Of a stretch of 20,693 nt of DNA, positions 7,670-15,408 are shown one piece after another. The stretch covers positions 1 through 20,693 of the forward strand of contig CAJUDT010000039.1 of assembly GCA_910585415.1 (NCBI GenBank). The letters are read 5' to 3'. A model generated the notes under the pieces. The model was given only the letters and a program-made list of their open reading frames with translations. It did no database searches and had not been told where the DNA came from. Positions within the stretch are counted from its first letter, which is position 1. Each line of letters begins with the position of its first letter. The DNA comes from an uncultured Flavonifractor sp. Lineage in GTDB: Bacteria > Bacillota > Clostridia > Oscillospirales > Oscillospiraceae. The position numbers were made by a program, and so were the translations under genes.

Positions 7670-9733
7670 ATGTTGGAACAGAACTGGCGTCCCCTGGGCG
7701 TGCTGGCCGGTCTGACCGGTTTGGCGGGCCTGTCGGGACTGCTGCTCATCCGCCTGTGGGCGGTGCTGGGGGGGCTGGTCCACGGGAAGGTCCTGCTTTT
7801 GGCGGCGGTGCTCCTGGCGGCGGGGTGTATGCTGGCCGTCTGGCGGTTCCGGCTGGGGGAGCTGCTGCTTCCCGCACTGGACCGCAAGACGGTGCTAATC
7901 GGGGCGGCGGCTTTCCTGCTGGGGGCGGGGCTGGATACCAGCTATGCCCTCTTCCAGCCCGCCGGGCTGCTGGTGGATACCCTGCCCTTTCATCTGCTGT
8001 GCGCCCTGGGCAGCGGGCTTGTACTGGCCCTGATCGTCCTGTGTCTGTACCGGGCGGCGCTGGATTTTGGGCCCCTCCGCTGGAACGCCGGGCGGACCCT
8101 GCTGATTCTGGCCCTGGCGGCCAATCTGGTCACTGCCCTGTACTGCGCCCGGTCCGCCACCGTCTACTACTGGGACAACGCCATCTATTGGAACTCCAGC
8201 ACCCTGCTGGCCCAGCAGCCTTTGGATTTGGCGCAGGTCCGGCTGGTGCTGGAGAGCGTCATTACCCAGGAGTATAACTATTTGCTGGCCTGGCCCATCT
8301 CCCTGGTCATGCGGGTTCTGGGCGCCGGCCGGTATGTGTACCTCTTCTCCCTCGTCAATCTGTACCTGCTCCCCGCCCTGTGGGGCCTGTGCGTGCTGGG
8401 GCGGCGGCTGCGGGGGGGCGGCGGGCTCCTGTTCCTGTTCACCCCTGTGCTGCTCTATGCCGCTTTGCTGGGGTATGTGGACGTAGCCGCCGCCGGAGCG
8501 GCTATCTGGGCCGTGGTCCTCTACGCCGACGCCGGGCGTCCCCCCGTGGCCCGCGGGGTGCTGGCCGGGGCCCTGCTGGTGCTGACCTTTTTGCTGCGGC
8601 GGTACTTCTTTTTCTTCGCCGCCACCTTCGGCATCGGCGCGCTGGCCGCGTTGGCGGTACGCCGGACGGAGTGGAAGGCCTTTTTGTCCCTGTTCGGCTC
8701 CGCCGCCCTGTGTTCCCTCTATTTCGCCCAGCACTTCCTGGTGGAGCAGGTCCTCAACGCCCGGTATTCCGACCTCTACTCCGCCTATGACCAGGGCCGT
8801 CTGGCCGACCTGACCAATTTTGCCCGGTATTTTGGCGTGGTGATGCTGGCCGCGGCCCTGTGCGCGGGCGTATTTCTGCTCCTGCGCCGCCCGGAGCGCC
8901 GGTATGGCGCGGTGCATTGTCTGGTACAGCTGGCCGCCTGCTTCCTGCTCTTCACGCGGGTACAGACCCACGGGATGCAGCACCTGCTGCTCTATGTGCC
9001 CTCCCTGTGCTGGCTCCTGGCAGAGGGGACGGCGGAGCTCTCCCCCGCCAAGCCCAAGCAGGAGGGGAAGCGGACCAGGTCCGCCCAGCGCAAGGGCTGG
9101 AAAGCCCTCCGTCCGGCGGTGCTCTGCGCCTGGGTCCTGGCCCTGTGTACCACGGTCAGCGCCTACCTGCCCGGACTGGACCCCAGCCCCCTCCCCTTCT
9201 TCACCTACACCCCGGCGGCCCGCTCCGATTTGGGGCAGCTGATTGCCCTGCGGCTCTATATGGACAGCCTCTCCGCCCAGGAGCCCAAGACCGCCGCCAT
9301 TGCGGCCTCATCCTTCACCCTCAATACCAGTCTGTATAACAGCATTCTCCGCTCGGCCAACATCCCCGAGGCCCCTGGGCCCAAGACGGAGATTCTCTAT
9401 ATGGCCGACGTGGACAAGCGGGACGGCTTCTCCTGGAACGTCCTCACCGCCGACTATCTGGTGGTTGGGGACCCGGTACAGACCCATTTGGGGGAGGAAA
9501 ACCAGCAGGTGGTGGCCTACCTGGCTCATGCGGTGCTGGAGGGGACCGGAGTGGGCACGGCCTACGAGCCCCTCGAGATGTCGTTCCCCCTGCAAAAGGA
9601 CACCACCGCCCGCATCTACCGGCGCACCCGCCCGGTCCGGCCGGAGGAATACCAGGAGATTTCCGACTACCTGACCGGCCTCTACCCGGATTACGCCGAG
9701 CGGTACCAATTCCCCAGCTGGCTTTTTTCGTAG
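7670..9733 (+). CDS. Large polytopic membrane protein, GT-C-like
   Basis: Protein of 687 residues with about 12 hydrophobic segments over residues 1-460, then a basic linker (SPAKPKQEGKRTRSAQRKGW), one more span, and a ~180-residue extracytoplasmic C-terminal domain. An early loop after the fourth or fifth span carries a VYYWDNAIYW segment. An acidic residue in such a loop is typical of GT-C glycosyltransferases (PMT/ArnT type), which use polyprenyl-phosphate sugars outside the membrane. That family placement is a topology-based inference, not a motif match. The ATG at 7670 lies 3 bp after the HIT stop with no strong ribosome-binding site, so translation may be coupled. It ends just before a terminator. 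Confidence 0.85.
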   Translation: MLEQNWRPLGVLAGLTGLAGLSGLLLIRLWAVLGGLVHGKVLLLAAVLLAAGCMLAVWRFRLGELLLPALDRKTVLIGAAAFLLGAGLDTSYALFQPAGLLVDTLPFHLLCALGSGLVLALIVLCLYRAALDFGPLRWNAGRTLLILALAANLVTALYCARSATVYYWDNAIYWNSSTLLAQQPLDLAQVRLVLESVITQEYNYLLAWPISLVMRVLGAGRYVYLFSLVNLYLLPALWGLCVLGRRLRGGGGLLFLFTPVLLYAALLGYVDVAAAGAAIWAVVLYADAGRPPVARGVLAGALLVLTFLLRRYFFFFAATFGIGALAALAVRRTEWKAFLSLFGSAALCSLYFAQHFLVEQVLNARYSDLYSAYDQGRLADLTNFARYFGVVMLAAALCAGVFLLLRRPERRYGAVHCLVQLAACFLLFTRVQTHGMQHLLLYVPSLCWLLAEGTAELSPAKPKQEGKRTRSAQRKGWKALRPAVLCAWVLALCTTVSAYLPGLDPSPLPFFTYTPAARSDLGQLIALRLYMDSLSAQEPKTAAIAASSFTLNTSLYNSILRSANIPEAPGPKTEILYMADVDKRDGFSWNVLTADYLVVGDPVQTHLGEENQQVVAYLAHAVLEGTGVGTAYEPLEMSFPLQKDTTARIYRRTRPVRPEEYQEISDYLTGLYPDYAERYQFPSWLFS

Positions 9734-9743
9734 CTTACTAATC

Positions 9744-9770
9744 GCGCCCCCCTTCCCGGGGGCGCTCTTT
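9744..9770 (+). terminator. Terminator of the alaS operon
   Basis: GCGCCCCC (9744-9751) pairs with GGGGGCGC (9758-9765) around a 6-nt loop, followed by TCTTT. It lies 11 bp after the stop of the large membrane protein and closes the run that began at the T-box. Confidence 0.8.
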
Positions 9771-9792
9771 CGGGGTACAACTGGATATTATT

Positions 9793-9810
9793 TCCGTAAA
9801 CGGACCGTTT
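9793..9810. promoter_or_regulatory. Overlapping palindromes, possible operator of the XRE gene
   Basis: TCCGT-AA-ACGGA (9793-9804) and AAACGG-A-CCGTTT (9798-9810) are two perfect palindromes that share bases. They sit 57-74 bp upstream of a small XRE regulator gene, a usual place for an autoregulatory operator. No convincing promoter hexamers could be assigned here. Confidence 0.35.
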
Positions 9811-9866
9811 GATGGGAAAGCGAACCGGCCAACCGACCAAATGGTAGGATTTTTTCGGGTGATGGT

Positions 9867-10085
9867 ATGTATTTTCGCCGAATTGCTGACATGCGTATCG
9901 ACAGTGACCGCACACAGAAGGTGGTGGCGGAGTACCTGCACATGAACGCCGATGTCTACCGCCGCTATGAGCGGGGGGACCGGGAAATTCCCGTCTGGGC
10001 GGTCATTCAGCTGGCCGAGCTCTACCACACCAGCACGGACTATCTCCTGGGCCGCACGGACAACCCCTCCCTGCCCCGGATGTAG
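9867..10085 (+). CDS. Small XRE-family DNA-binding protein
   Basis: Protein of 72 residues, nearly all one Cro/CI-type helix-turn-helix: RIADMRIDSDRTQKVVAEYL, then a recognition region MNADVYRRYERGDREIPVWA, ending in HTSTDYLLGRTDNP. This is the common Oscillospiraceae type of single-domain XRE protein. The ATG at 9867 gives the full family N-terminus (MYFRRIADMR); upstream there is only a weak GGGTGATGG site. Its stop lies 2 bp before the comEC ATG, so the two must be co-transcribed and probably translationally coupled. It lacks a ligand domain. Whether it controls comEC or other genes is not visible from the sequence. Confidence 0.88.
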   Translation: MYFRRIADMRIDSDRTQKVVAEYLHMNADVYRRYERGDREIPVWAVIQLAELYHTSTDYLLGRTDNPSLPRM

Positions 10086-10087
10086 CC

Positions 10088-12376
10088 ATGCGGAAGCTGT
10101 GTTGTTTCGCCGCGCCCTTTGGAGCGGCTGTCTTTCTGGCGGTCTGCCTGCTGCCGGAGGCGTTTTGGCTCCCGGCGGGCGGCCTTTGCGCCCTGCTGGC
10201 CCTGCCGGGGCTCCTGCTCCAGGGGGAGCGGCGCATGGTGTGGGTCATTGCCGCCTTTGGACTGGCGGCGGGGCTGGGCTGGAGCGGGGTGTATACCGGG
10301 CTGTTTCACGCCTCCGCCCGAGGGCTGGACGGGACGGAGCAGACGGCGGCCGCCGCCGTAACCGGCTGGCCCCGAGAGGCGGCCTACGGGTGCTCCGTGA
10401 CGGTGCGCCTCACCCCGGAGCAGGGTCCGGCGGTCAACGCCTTGCTCTATCTGGAGCCCCTGGAGGACGGCTCTTTGCCGGAGCTGAAACCGGGGGACCA
10501 GCTGCGCTTTACCGGCCGGTTCCGCCGGGCGGACACCATCGCCGGAGCATCCAGCGACTACTATTATTCCAAAGACATTCTGCTCTTCGCCTACGCGGAC
10601 ACGGCGGAGGTCCAGCGGCCGGAGCACAGTTCTCCCCGGTACTGGTCGGCCTATGTGTCCCGGGCCCTCAAGGAGAGCGCCGCCCGCTGCTTCACGGAGG
10701 ACGCCGCTCCCCTGGTGACTTCCCTGCTCACCGGGGACAAGAGCACCCTCCCCGGCGGGCTGTACTCCGCCCTGCGCCGGACGGGACTGGCCCATGTGGT
10801 GGCGGTGTCTGGCCTGCATATGTCCTTTCTGGCGGGCGGATTGTCCCTGCTCCTGGGCCGCAGGCGGAGGCTCATGGCTGTGGTGGGGATATCCCTGATG
10901 TTCTTTTTCGCGGCGGTGGCGGGGAACACCCCCTCGGTCCTGCGGGCGGCATTCCTGCACACATTCATGCTCCTGGCCCCCCTGGTGGAGCGGGAGGAAG
11001 ACAAGGCAACCTCTCTGTCCGCGGTCCTTCTGCTCCTGCTTCTGCAAAACCCCTATGCTGTTGCCAGCCTCTCCCTTCAGCTCTCCTTTGCCTCTGTGGC
11101 GGGCATTTACTGTTTCACCGGCCCCCTGTACCGCCGGTGGACCGCCAACCTCCCCCAGGGGAACGGCCTGCGGACGCGGCTGCTCCGGGGGCTGGCCAGC
11201 TGGCTGGCGGGGACTCTGGCCGTCACCACCGGCGCGGCGGTGTTCACCACGCCGCTGACGGCATATTATTTTCAAATGATTTCCCTGATTTCGCCCCTGA
11301 GCAACCTGCTGGCGCTGTGGGCGGTGTCGGGCCTGTTCATGGCGGGGCTTGTCACCGCTGTGCTGGGGGTGTTTCTGCCGGGGGCGGCGGCGCTGCTGGC
11401 CCTCCCCCTGTCCTGGCTGGCCCGGCTGATTACGTGGATTGCCCTGACCCTCTCCCGCCTGCCCTTTGCGGCGGTGGGGATGGACTCCGTGTACCTGCGG
11501 CTCTGGCTGCTGCTGGTTTACCTTCTGTTGGCCCTCTGGCTGTTCTGGCGGGGTAAGCGGTCCCGGCCCTGGGTCCCGGTGGGTACGGGGCTTTTATGCC
11601 TGTGCGCGGCGCTGGGGTTCCAATTCCTGGGCCGCACCGGCGGACCTCTGACCGTCTCCGTGCTGGACGTGGGGCAGGGGCTCTCCGCCGCCTTTTACGC
11701 GGAGGGGCACGCTCTTTTGGTGGACTGCGGCAGCTCCGGTCCGGAGGACCCTGGGGACACGGCGGCGGACTACCTCCAGTCCCTGGGCCTCACCCGCCTG
11801 GACACCCTGATTCTGACCCACTTCCACGCCGACCACGCCGGTGGGGTGCCCCAACTGCTGGCGCGGCTGGAGGTGGATACCCTGGTGCTCCCCGCTGTGA
11901 CGCCGGAGGACCCCCTTCGCCTGGAAATCGAAGCCGCCGCTCAGGCCAGCGGGGCGGAGCTTCTCTGGGTCACGGAGCCCATGGAGCTGACCTTGGGCGG
12001 GGCCCGCCTGCGGGTCTTTGCCCCCCTGGGGGCCGGGAGCGCCAACGAGGAGGGCCTGTCGGTCCTGTGCAGCAGCGGAGACTTTGACGTGCTCATGACC
12101 GGGGACATGGACGGGACCATTGAGCGCCGTCTGGTCAAATATGGGGACTTGCCAGACATCGAGCTGCTGGTAGCCGGGCACCACGGGAGCAAATACGCCA
12201 CCTCGGAGGACCTGCTTCTAGCGGTCCAGCCGGAGTACGCGGTGATTTCGGTGGGCTACAACCGCTACGGCCACCCGGCCCCGGAGGTTTTGGAGCGTCT
12301 GGCCGCCGCCGGGTGTGAAATCTACCGCACCGACTGGTCCGGGACCCTGACGTTTACGGTCCGGGACGGCGGCTGA
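10088..12376 (+). CDS. comEC: ComEC/Rec2 DNA-uptake channel with metallo-beta-lactamase domain
   Basis: Membrane channel of 762 residues that moves one DNA strand across the membrane in natural transformation. Two N-terminal spans and an OB-like extracytoplasmic part (residues ~60-180) precede the competence domain, recognisable from HVVAVSGLHMSFLAGG and TPSVLRAAFLHT. Several more spans follow to ~residue 510. The C-terminal domain (~520-755) is a metallo-beta-lactamase fold: LDVGQG, metal ligands in HFHADH (578-583), TGDMD, and GHHGSK near 697. It is full-length and appears intact. The ATG is 2 bp after the XRE stop. No other competence genes are visible in the window. Confidence 0.96.
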   Translation: MRKLCCFAAPFGAAVFLAVCLLPEAFWLPAGGLCALLALPGLLLQGERRMVWVIAAFGLAAGLGWSGVYTGLFHASARGLDGTEQTAAAAVTGWPREAAYGCSVTVRLTPEQGPAVNALLYLEPLEDGSLPELKPGDQLRFTGRFRRADTIAGASSDYYYSKDILLFAYADTAEVQRPEHSSPRYWSAYVSRALKESAARCFTEDAAPLVTSLLTGDKSTLPGGLYSALRRTGLAHVVAVSGLHMSFLAGGLSLLLGRRRRLMAVVGISLMFFFAAVAGNTPSVLRAAFLHTFMLLAPLVEREEDKATSLSAVLLLLLLQNPYAVASLSLQLSFASVAGIYCFTGPLYRRWTANLPQGNGLRTRLLRGLASWLAGTLAVTTGAAVFTTPLTAYYFQMISLISPLSNLLALWAVSGLFMAGLVTAVLGVFLPGAAALLALPLSWLARLITWIALTLSRLPFAAVGMDSVYLRLWLLLVYLLLALWLFWRGKRSRPWVPVGTGLLCLCAALGFQFLGRTGGPLTVSVLDVGQGLSAAFYAEGHALLVDCGSSGPEDPGDTAADYLQSLGLTRLDTLILTHFHADHAGGVPQLLARLEVDTLVLPAVTPEDPLRLEIEAAAQASGAELLWVTEPMELTLGGARLRVFAPLGAGSANEEGLSVLCSSGDFDVLMTGDMDGTIERRLVKYGDLPDIELLVAGHHGSKYATSEDLLLAVQPEYAVISVGYNRYGHPAPEVLERLAAAGCEIYRTDWSGTLTFTVRDGG

Positions 12377-12413
12377 CCGGTATTTTTATGGAACACCAGA
12401 AAGGAGGCGCGCC

Positions 12414-13451
12414 ATGCCGCCCAAAGGAAAGGCGGATACCGCCGCCTATCAAAAGCTGAAAAAGGACCTGCGGGAGGGAACCCTCGGCTCCCTCTACGTG
12501 TTCCACGGGGAAGAGGCCTATTTGCGGGACTTCTACCTGGGGCAGATGAAGCGGGCCCTTCTGCCCGCCGGGATGGAGTCCTTCAACCTCCACACCCTCA
12601 ACGGGAAGGAGTTTGATTTGAAAACCCTGGGGCAGCTGGTGGACTGCCTGCCCATGATGGGCGGGCGGACGCTTGTGGTGGTCTACGACTACGACATCTA
12701 TAAGGGGGACAAGGACGGCCTGCTGACCCTGCTGGGGGATTTGCCGGAATACGTGTGTCTGGTCTTTGTGTATGACCTCATTGACTACAAGGCCGACGCC
12801 CGCACCAAGCTGGCGGGCCTGCTGAAGGAAAAGGGGAGCGTGGTGGCCTTCAACCGCCAGGGCCAGGGGGATTTAATCGACTGGATTGCCCGCCGGTTCC
12901 GGGCCATGGACCACGACATCAGCAGCGAGGACGCCAAGTACCTGATTTTCCTCTGCGGGGATTTGATGAACACCCTGATTTCCGAGATTGGCAAAATCGG
13001 CTCCTACGCCAAGGAGTACCGGGTGACCCGGCGGGACATCGACGCGGTGGCCACCCCTCAGCTGGACGCGGTGGTGTTCCAGCTCACCGACGCCATCGCC
13101 GCCGGGAGCTTTGACAAAGCGGCCAGTGTCCTGGGGGACCTGTTCCACATGCGGGAGGCCCCCATCAAGCTCCTGTCGGTGCTGGGGAAGCAGCTGCGGC
13201 AGCTCTACTCCGCCCGGCTGGCCATCGAGCAGAAGAAGGGGACGGCCTACCTCATGGAGCTCTGGGGCCTGCGCTCGGCCTACCCGGCGGAGCGGCTCAT
13301 GCAGTCGGCCCGGAGATTTTCCCTGCGCTGGTGCCGCCGGGCGGTGATGCGCTGCGGGGAGGCCGATTTGACCATGAAATCCACCGGCGCCCCCGGCGAG
13401 GAGGTCCTCATCGACCTGCTCATGGAGCTGGCGGTGAAGAAGGGGGCGTAA
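12414..13451 (+). CDS. holA: DNA polymerase III delta subunit
   Basis: Clamp-loader subunit of 345 residues that opens the beta sliding clamp. The ATG at 12414 has AAAGGAGG upstream. The N-terminal AAA+-like region starts with GSLYVFHGEEAYLRDFYL; as usual for delta it lacks a proper Walker A motif. Middle-domain features include VFVYDLIDYKADART and CGDLMNTLISEIGKI. The C-terminal helical collar domain (DAVVFQLTDAIAAGSFDKA, LLSVLGKQLRQLYSARLA) completes the family length. holA following comEC is a common Firmicutes order. It ends 4 bp before the TOPRIM gene. Confidence 0.95.
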   Translation: MPPKGKADTAAYQKLKKDLREGTLGSLYVFHGEEAYLRDFYLGQMKRALLPAGMESFNLHTLNGKEFDLKTLGQLVDCLPMMGGRTLVVVYDYDIYKGDKDGLLTLLGDLPEYVCLVFVYDLIDYKADARTKLAGLLKEKGSVVAFNRQGQGDLIDWIARRFRAMDHDISSEDAKYLIFLCGDLMNTLISEIGKIGSYAKEYRVTRRDIDAVATPQLDAVVFQLTDAIAAGSFDKAASVLGDLFHMREAPIKLLSVLGKQLRQLYSARLAIEQKKGTAYLMELWGLRSAYPAERLMQSARRFSLRWCRRAVMRCGEADLTMKSTGAPGEEVLIDLLMELAVKKGA

Positions 13452-13455
13452 GACC

Positions 13456-14049
13456 GTGCTGCGCATTCGGGAGGCCATTGTGGTGGAGGGCCGGTACGAC
13501 AAGAATACCCTGTCCCAGCTGGTGGACACGGTGATTGTGACCACCAACGGCTTTGGCATTTTCAAGGACAAGGCCCAGCTCGCCCTGCTCCGGCGGCTGG
13601 CGGCGGAACGGGGGCTGGTGATTTTGACCGACTCCGACGGGGCGGGCTTTGTCATCCGCAATTATCTCAGGGGGGCCCTCCCCCCGGCGCAGGTCAAACA
13701 CGCCTATATCCCCGACCTGCCCGGCAAGGAGCGCCGCAAGGCCTCCCCCGGCCGGGAGGGCAAACTGGGGGTGGAGGGTATGCGCCCCCAGGTGCTGGAG
13801 GACGCCTTGCGCCGGGCGGGGGCGGCCGTTCTGGAGGAACCCGCCCCGGCGGCTCCGGCCGGGCGGCTCACCAAGGCGGACCTGTTTGCTTTAGGCCTCT
13901 CCGGCGGGCCGGGGGCGGCGGAGCGGCGGAAGCGGCTGCTGCGGGAGCTGGCCTTGCCGGAGCATATGAGCGCCAATGCCCTGCTGGCGGTGGTCAACGG
14001 CGTTCTCTCCCCGGCGGAGCTCCGGGCGGCGGTGGAAAAAATTTTTTGA
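13456..14049 (+). CDS. TOPRIM-DUF4093 protein, RNase M5-related
   Basis: Protein of 197 residues starting at a GTG 4 bp after holA, with only a weak AGGGGG upstream, which suggests coupling. The N-terminal ~90 residues are a TOPRIM domain: the catalytic Glu is E11 in IVVEGRYDK and the acidic pair D59/D61 lies in TDSDGAG. A basic segment with PDLPGKERRKASPGREGKLG and GVEGMRPQVLEDAL follows, as in RNase M5, the enzyme that trims 5S rRNA precursors. The C-terminal ~75 residues match the DUF4093-type tail (LTKADLFALGLSGGPGAAER). Classical rnmV usually neighbours ksgA; here the neighbour is holA, so I call it RNase M5-related rather than proven rnmV. Confidence 0.85.
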   Translation: MLRIREAIVVEGRYDKNTLSQLVDTVIVTTNGFGIFKDKAQLALLRRLAAERGLVILTDSDGAGFVIRNYLRGALPPAQVKHAYIPDLPGKERRKASPGREGKLGVEGMRPQVLEDALRRAGAAVLEEPAPAAPAGRLTKADLFALGLSGGPGAAERRKRLLRELALPEHMSANALLAVVNGVLSPAELRAAVEKIF

Positions 14050-14058
14050 AAAAAGCAC

Positions 14059-14087
14059 TTGACGGAACCTTTCCGGTATGTTATGCT
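14059..14087 (+). promoter_or_regulatory. Predicted promoter of the rubrerythrin gene
   Basis: TTGACG (14059-14064) and TATGCT (14082-14087) are 17 bp apart. Transcription would start near 14094, giving a leader of about 80 nt before the ATG. Confidence 0.7.
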
Positions 14088-14176
14088 TCTAAACAGAAAT
14101 AGGAATCATTACTGATTGCTAATTTCAGGAATTGACAACCAAGTGGATATTGATTACTTATAGGAGGCATATGATT

Positions 14177-14719
14177 ATGAAAAAGTTTGTTTGCTCGGTC
14201 TGCGGTTACGTACATGAGGGCGACTCCGCCCCCGACCTGTGCCCCATCTGCAAGGCTCCCAAGGAGAAGTTTGTGGAGCAGGGCGGCGAGCGCTCCTGGG
14301 CCGCCGAGCATGTGGTGGGCGTGGCCCAGGGCGTGCCCGAGGACATCCTGAAGGACCTGCGCGCCAACTTCGAGGGCGAGTGCTCTGAGGTAGGTATGTA
14401 TCTGGCTATGGCCCGCGTGGCCCACCGGGAGGGTTATCCCGAGATCGGCCTGTACTGGGAGAAGGCCGCTTACGAAGAGGCCGAGCACGCCGCCAAGTTC
14501 GCCGAGCTGCTGGGCGAGGTGGTGACCAGCTCCACCAAGAAGAACCTGGAGATGCGCGTGGACGCCGAGAACGGCGCTACCATGGGCAAGACCGATTTGG
14601 CCAAGCGCGCCAAGGCCCTGAACCTGGACGCCATCCACGACACCGTCCACGAGATGGCCCGTGACGAGGCCCGCCACGGCAAGGCCTTTGAGGGTCTGCT
14701 GAAGCGTTACTTCGGCTAA
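14177..14719 (+). CDS. Reverse rubrerythrin (rubredoxin-ferritin-like peroxidase)
   Basis: Non-haem iron protein of 180 residues that reduces hydrogen peroxide (and probably oxygen) in anaerobes. The N-terminal rubredoxin domain has C6-x2-C9 and C22-x2-C25 for the FeS4 centre. The four-helix ferritin-like diiron domain follows, with FEGECSEVGMY, EEAEHAAKFAELLGE and DEARHGKAFEGLL supplying Glu/His iron ligands. Rubredoxin before the diiron domain is reversed relative to classical rubrerythrin, hence the name. The start is the ATG at 14177, 9 nt after GGAGG; the ATG at 14171 is too close. It is monocistronic, with its own promoter and terminator. Its codon use is strongly biased (many GAG, GCC, AAG codons), fitting high expression. 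Confidence 0.95.
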   Translation: MKKFVCSVCGYVHEGDSAPDLCPICKAPKEKFVEQGGERSWAAEHVVGVAQGVPEDILKDLRANFEGECSEVGMYLAMARVAHREGYPEIGLYWEKAAYEEAEHAAKFAELLGEVVTSSTKKNLEMRVDAENGATMGKTDLAKRAKALNLDAIHDTVHEMARDEARHGKAFEGLLKRYFG

Positions 14720-14746
14720 GATTTCACCACAATTTCAGCACGTTTT

Positions 14747-14780
14747 GAGGGGAACAGGGAAACCTGTTCCCCTCTTATTT
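14747..14780 (+). terminator. Terminator of the rubrerythrin gene
   Basis: GAGGGGAACAGG (14747-14758) and CCTGTTCCCCTC (14763-14774) form a perfect 12-bp stem with a GAAA tetraloop, followed by TTATTT. This is a textbook intrinsic terminator and also lies against the 3' end of the convergent AT-rich gene. Confidence 0.93.
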
Positions 14781-15105
14781 AGATTGAATTAAGTCGTCCG
14801 CTCAGTGATGTAAATCGTCCATATATGCGTATTTCCTCCGAATCTGCCAGATTGCTTATTAACTCAAGAATAGCCCACGCATCATTCTTAATGCTTTCGG
14901 TATCTTCCGTTCCATCACCCAATGCAACCAACCGTGCATGAAGTGCATCAATATTTGTCTGAATCTCATTCATAAGTGCTGATGTCTCAGGGAACAATTC
15001 CGCAACTCGTTCAGCGGGCACATTCTCATAGATGTATGTGAAAGCGGTGTTAGATGGCTGTTCCCCCCAACAGGCAAGAATCATTTCCGAGATAATCAAA
15101 AGCAC
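14779..15105 (-). CDS. Uncharacterised AT-rich gene, probably lacking its true start
   Basis: Reading frame of up to 108 residues, coding-like in composition but with AT-rich third positions unlike its neighbours. The N-terminus is hydrophobic (LLIISEMILACWG), followed by an acidic helical region (YENVPAERVAELFPETSALM, IQTNIDALHARLVALGDG) and SIKNDAWAILELISNLADSE. I do not recognise the family. No ribosome-binding site precedes the GTG at 15105, a TTG at 15099 or the ATG at 15084. The frame stays open to 15129, so the real start may be lost or use a weak site. Likely a transferred or decaying gene; a chance frame is possible. Confidence 0.5.
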   Translation of the reverse strand: MLLIISEMILACWGEQPSNTAFTYIYENVPAERVAELFPETSALMNEIQTNIDALHARLVALGDGTEDTESIKNDAWAILELISNLADSEEIRIYGRFTSLSGRLNSI

Positions 15106-15131
15106 AAAGATTGCGCTGGATAAGTACAGCT

Positions 15132-15166
15132 AAAGGCACTGAGAACATAGATTCCAGTGCCTTTTT
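15132..15166. terminator. Hairpin upstream of the AT-rich gene
   Basis: AAAGGCACTG (15132-15141) pairs perfectly with CAGTGCCTTT (15155-15164) around a 13-nt loop, with two more Ts on the + side. It has terminator form on the + strand, yet no convincing + strand gene precedes it. A 33-codon + frame (15032-15133) ends exactly at its left arm. Confidence 0.55.
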
Positions 15167-15332
15167 CATGTTTTTTAGATGTTGGAGCAATATTAAGCAT
15201 CTTTGCGCATTTCTTTCACATCTTCTAACAAATCAAGAGCAAAAAGAAAATTGAGAAAAAATAAAAATGGTACAGCCTGTTCTCCCTTTTCCTGGTCCCC
15301 TGCTCCCCGCCCCAGCGGCGGAAAAAAAGCCC
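15167..15332. other. Non-coding AT-rich to GC-rich transition region
   Basis: No intact gene is seen. The left part (15167-15260) is AT-rich. On the minus strand it contains a short coding-like tail that would read ALDLLEDVKEMRKDA before a stop at 15199, with no start codon upstream. This may be the remnant of a lost gene or chance. The right part (15270-15325) is GC-rich with no recognisable site before the promoter at 15333. Confidence 0.4.
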
Positions 15333-15361
15333 TTGACAGCCGCTCAAGAAAGTGATATATT
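15333..15361 (+). promoter_or_regulatory. Promoter of the DUF3796-XRE pair
   Basis: TTGACA (15333-15338) and TATATT (15356-15361) are separated by exactly 17 bp, a near-perfect sigma-A promoter. Transcription would start near 15368, about 40 nt before the ATG. The -10 hexamer lies inside the left arm of the large palindrome at 15349-15391, so a bound regulator would block polymerase. Confidence 0.8.
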
Positions 15362-15391
15362 TCTCTTGCCACAAGACAAATATATCACTTT
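15349..15391. promoter_or_regulatory. 43-bp near-perfect palindromic operator
   Basis: The left arm AAAGTGATATATTTCTCTTG (15349-15368) matches the inverted right arm CAAGACAAATATATCACTTT (15372-15391) at 19 of 20 positions, with a 3-bp centre CCA. It covers the -10 box and start point of the promoter, so it acts most likely as DNA rather than as an RNA hairpin. The obvious candidate ligand is the XRE protein encoded second in this operon, giving autoregulation. Confidence 0.8.
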
Positions 15392-15408
15392 CGATGGAGG
15401 CGTTTTCC

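Noticed and set aside
9952..11556. 534-residue open frame on the + strand
   Set aside because: A shifted-frame shadow of the XRE gene and comEC, full of Gly/Ala/Pro runs.
15032..15133. 33-codon + strand frame ending at the hairpin at 15132
   Set aside because: Its last part (IISEIIKSTKIALDKYS) looks protein-like and it ends right at a terminator-like stem. However, there is no ribosome-binding site, a stop directly precedes its ATG, and the antisense frame has better coding character.
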